Assembly (NCBI RefSeq): GCF_013166655.1
Contig: NZ_JABKCA010000018.1
Location: 1-64,000 of the forward strand
Reading direction: 5' to 3'
DNA length: 64,000 bases
Source: Lentimicrobium sp. L6
Lineage (GTDB): Bacteria; Bacteroidota; Bacteroidia; Bacteroidales; UBA12170
Shown here: positions 62,106 to 64,000 of the stretch, piece after piece
Position numbering within the stretch: position 1 is the first letter of the stretch
Layout: every line of letters starts with the position of its first letter
The notes under the pieces: model-generated
Seen by the model: the letters and a program-made list of their open reading frames with translations, nothing else
Told to the model about the DNA's origin: nothing
Database searches by the model: none
Program-made: the position numbers and the translations under genes

Positions 62106-63290
62106 ATGGCTGAACGCATTGCAATAACAGGAATTGGTATCATTAGTTCTTTAGGTTTAAATGTGGAGGAGAACCTAGATTCTCTTCTGCATCAAAAATC
62201 GGGAATTAAGAGGATGGAGCTATTGGAAAGTATTCATAAGGAATTTCCAGTGGCTGAAGTCAACAAGACCGACGAGGAGTTAGCCGAGATTCTAGGAATA
62301 AAGTATAGTAGAGAATTTACCAGAACCACACTCTTGGCATTAATAGCGGCTCAAGAAGCTTGGAAAGATTCCTCAAAGGAGAATTCTAAGCGGGCAGGTG
62401 TTATTTCTGCTACTACAGTAGCCGGAATGCGGACTTCTGAAAAATACTATGCCGATTTTCAGAATGGAGGAGGAGAAAGCTTTTTCATTGATACTCACGA
62501 TGCTGGAGATAGCACCGAAAGAATTGCAGATTTTTTAGGGATTAAAGACTTTATGACCACCATAAGCACTGCTTGTAGTAGTTCTGCCAATTCCATGATG
62601 TTGGGCTCAAGAATGCTTCGAAGTGGAAAACTCGATAAGGTTTTGGTTGGTGGAGTGGATGCTCTTTCTCTTTTTACTTTGAATGGATTTAATTCTCTTA
62701 TGATTTTAGATAAAGAGCATTGTCGAAGTTTTGACCAAACTAGAGCAGGATTAAATCTAGGAGAGGGTGCTGCTTATTTAGTGTTAGAACGCGAAAGCGA
62801 TTTAAGTCCTGAAAGTAAAGTTTATGCTTATGTGGAAGGTTATGCCAATGCTAATGATGCATTTCATCAAACCGCAAGTTCACCCGAAGGAAATGGTGCT
62901 GCTATGGCCATGTCAAATGCTTTAAAAATGGCTAATCTCAAGCCTGAGCAAATAGACTATATCAATGCTCACGGAACAGCTACCAATAATAATGATTTAT
63001 CAGAGGGATTAGCCATCATGAAAGTATTTGGTGAGCATATTCCTCCAGTAAGTTCTACTAAGCCTTATACCGGTCATACCCTTGCTGCAGCAGGTAGTGT
63101 TGAGGCTGTTTTTGTGATTTTGGCTTTGCAAAACCAAATCATTTTTCCAAACCTTAATTTCTCCAATCAAATGGAAGAATTGAGCTTTTCTCCACAAACT
63201 GAATTAGTAAAAAAGCCTTTGAATTATGTGCTTTCTAATTCCTTTGGTTTTGGAGGAAATAATTCAAGTATCATATTATCAAGAAAATAA
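62106..63290 (+). CDS. beta-ketoacyl-ACP synthase (third)
   Basis: The 394-residue protein has the full Cys-His-His set: Cys in ISTACSSSANSMMLG, His in NAHGTATNNND and His in YTGHTLAAAGSVE. It ends FGFGGNNSSIIL. Because the next gene encodes a ketosynthase/chain-length-factor lookalike without the active Cys, this protein is probably the catalytic half of a KS-CLF pair, as in aryl-polyene and type II polyketide systems, which would set polyene length. Confidence 0.93.
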   Translation: MAERIAITGIGIISSLGLNVEENLDSLLHQKSGIKRMELLESIHKEFPVAEVNKTDEELAEILGIKYSREFTRTTLLALIAAQEAWKDSSKENSKRAGVISATTVAGMRTSEKYYADFQNGGGESFFIDTHDAGDSTERIADFLGIKDFMTTISTACSSSANSMMLGSRMLRSGKLDKVLVGGVDALSLFTLNGFNSLMILDKEHCRSFDQTRAGLNLGEGAAYLVLERESDLSPESKVYAYVEGYANANDAFHQTASSPEGNGAAMAMSNALKMANLKPEQIDYINAHGTATNNNDLSEGLAIMKVFGEHIPPVSSTKPYTGHTLAAAGSVEAVFVILALQNQIIFPNLNFSNQMEELSFSPQTELVKKPLNYVLSNSFGFGGNNSSIILSRK

Positions 63291-63293
63291 AGT

Positions 63294-64000
63294 ATGGCAA
63301 TATATATAAATGGAATAGGCTTGATATCTCCTCAAGAAACTAAAGACAATGCAGTTTTTTTGGAAGAGGTAATAGCGCTTGATGGCGATTATTTTAAAAT
63401 TGCTGAGCCTCCTTATAAGGAATATATTGCTCCTCGCGAATTGCGAAGAATGAGTAAGATTATTAGAAACGGAATAGTTTCTGCTAAGATTGCTTTAAAT
63501 GATAGCGGATTAGAAAACCCGGAAGCCATCCTCACTGGAACTGGTTTGGGCTGTGCAGCAGATACGGAAAAGTTTCTCATGGCCATGTCAGAAAACAAAG
63601 AGACCCTGCTCACCCCAACTTCTTTTATACAATCTACTCATAATACCCTTGGTGGAGGAATAGCCATCGGATTGGGATGTCATAATTATAATATGACTTA
63701 TGTGAACCGTGGTTTTAGCTTCGAATCTGCCCTCCTCGATGCACAATTAATGATTGGTGGAGGAGAAATAGAAAATGCTTTGGTTGGTGGTTTCGATGAG
63801 ATGACAGATAATCATAGTAGGCTATTGATGACCATGGCTCATTATGATAATGAGGATGGCGCCGTGGCTGGACAAGGTTCTGGTTTCTTTGTTTTAGAGG
63901 AGAATGCCTCCGATACAACATATGCGGAGTTAAAGGAATTAAAAACCATATATAAACCAGAGGATTCTGTTATAGAATCTGAGGTGGAGAATTTGTTGAA
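63294..64000 (+). CDS. ketosynthase-like chain-length factor (partial, runs off the window)
   Basis: From the ATG at 63294, 235 residues are visible. The sequence follows the ketosynthase fold (GIGLISPQETKDNA, GTGLGCAADTEKF, SFIQSTHNTLGGGIAIGLG, GGGEIENALVGGFDEM). At the active-site loop it reads YVNRGFSFESALLDA, where ketosynthases have ACxxS, so the Cys is replaced by Phe. This matches chain-length factors. The start is 3 bases after the preceding stop. The remaining third lies outside the window. Confidence 0.85.
   Translation, partial: MAIYINGIGLISPQETKDNAVFLEEVIALDGDYFKIAEPPYKEYIAPRELRRMSKIIRNGIVSAKIALNDSGLENPEAILTGTGLGCAADTEKFLMAMSENKETLLTPTSFIQSTHNTLGGGIAIGLGCHNYNMTYVNRGFSFESALLDAQLMIGGGEIENALVGGFDEMTDNHSRLLMTMAHYDNEDGAVAGQGSGFFVLEENASDTTYAELKELKTIYKPEDSVIESEVENLL

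Noticed and set aside
1-64000. CRISPR array, rRNA or prophage
   Set aside because: I saw no regularly spaced direct repeats, no rRNA-like conserved blocks and no phage structural genes. The tail-fibre-like protein at 42255 stands alone and is a common Bacteroidota surface type.

Overview
The window is a low-GC stretch of a chromosome from the phylum Bacteroidota. The evidence is type IX secretion (Por/T9SS) C-terminal sorting domains on several secreted proteins, TAnnTTTG-type -7 elements, a transcription terminator Rho with a large charged insertion next to a divergent DUF4293 gene, a GWxTD lipoprotein, a TonB-dependent receptor with an N-terminal carboxypeptidase-like domain, and a flexirubin-type pigment cluster. 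I cannot place it below phylum. No rRNA, tRNA, CRISPR array or intact insertion sequence was seen.

Region 1 (1-10.7 kb): a GH130-family glycoside phosphorylase fused to a receiver domain meets a GT4 glycosyltransferase/helical-domain fusion tail to tail. Next come a secreted acidic protein, an orphan membrane histidine kinase, and a tight three-gene operon (SRPBCC protein, RetSat/CrtI-type oxidoreductase, C45-type hydrolase) of a kind I associate with flexirubin metabolism. Region 2 (11.0-17.4 kb): a translationally coupled six-gene operon that looks like a regulated exopolysaccharide synthesis and export machine. It encodes a membrane-anchored unknown, a stand-alone receiver, a TPR/YaiO-like outer-membrane barrel, a HEAT-like membrane protein, a processive GT2 synthase and a hemerythrin-like protein that has lost metal ligands. 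Region 3 (17.7-31.9 kb): a giant CotH-family T9SS protein, EtfB-EtfA-acyl-CoA dehydrogenase, three unknown envelope genes, the peptidoglycan-recycling ligase Mpl, rho and DUF4293. Region 4 (32-41.3 kb): a lipocalin, a TonB receptor operon with a divergent MarR-like regulator, an SDR-like protein, a nitrilase plus phosphodiesterase pair, a double TonB_C protein and a GWxTD lipoprotein. Region 5 (41.35-48.85 kb): an accessory island with a 159-bp MITE-like element carrying a target-site duplication, structured noncoding DNA, a surface protein whose signal peptide is interrupted by an amber codon, two paralogous small lipoproteins and an unknown T9SS protein.

Region 6 (48.9 kb to the right edge) is a flexirubin-type aryl-polyene/dialkylresorcinol cluster. 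A tyrosine ammonia-lyase-like enzyme should make 4-coumarate. Ketosynthases, a ketoreductase, a dehydratase and two acyl carrier proteins extend the polyene. DarA and DarB build the dialkylresorcinol, and LpxL-like, BtrH-like and thioesterase proteins are candidates for acyl transfer. An opposite-strand T9SS Asp-box protein splits darA from darB. The cluster contains an apparently degenerate ketosynthase-like protein and a ketosynthase/chain-length-factor gene lacking the catalytic Cys, and it runs off the window.
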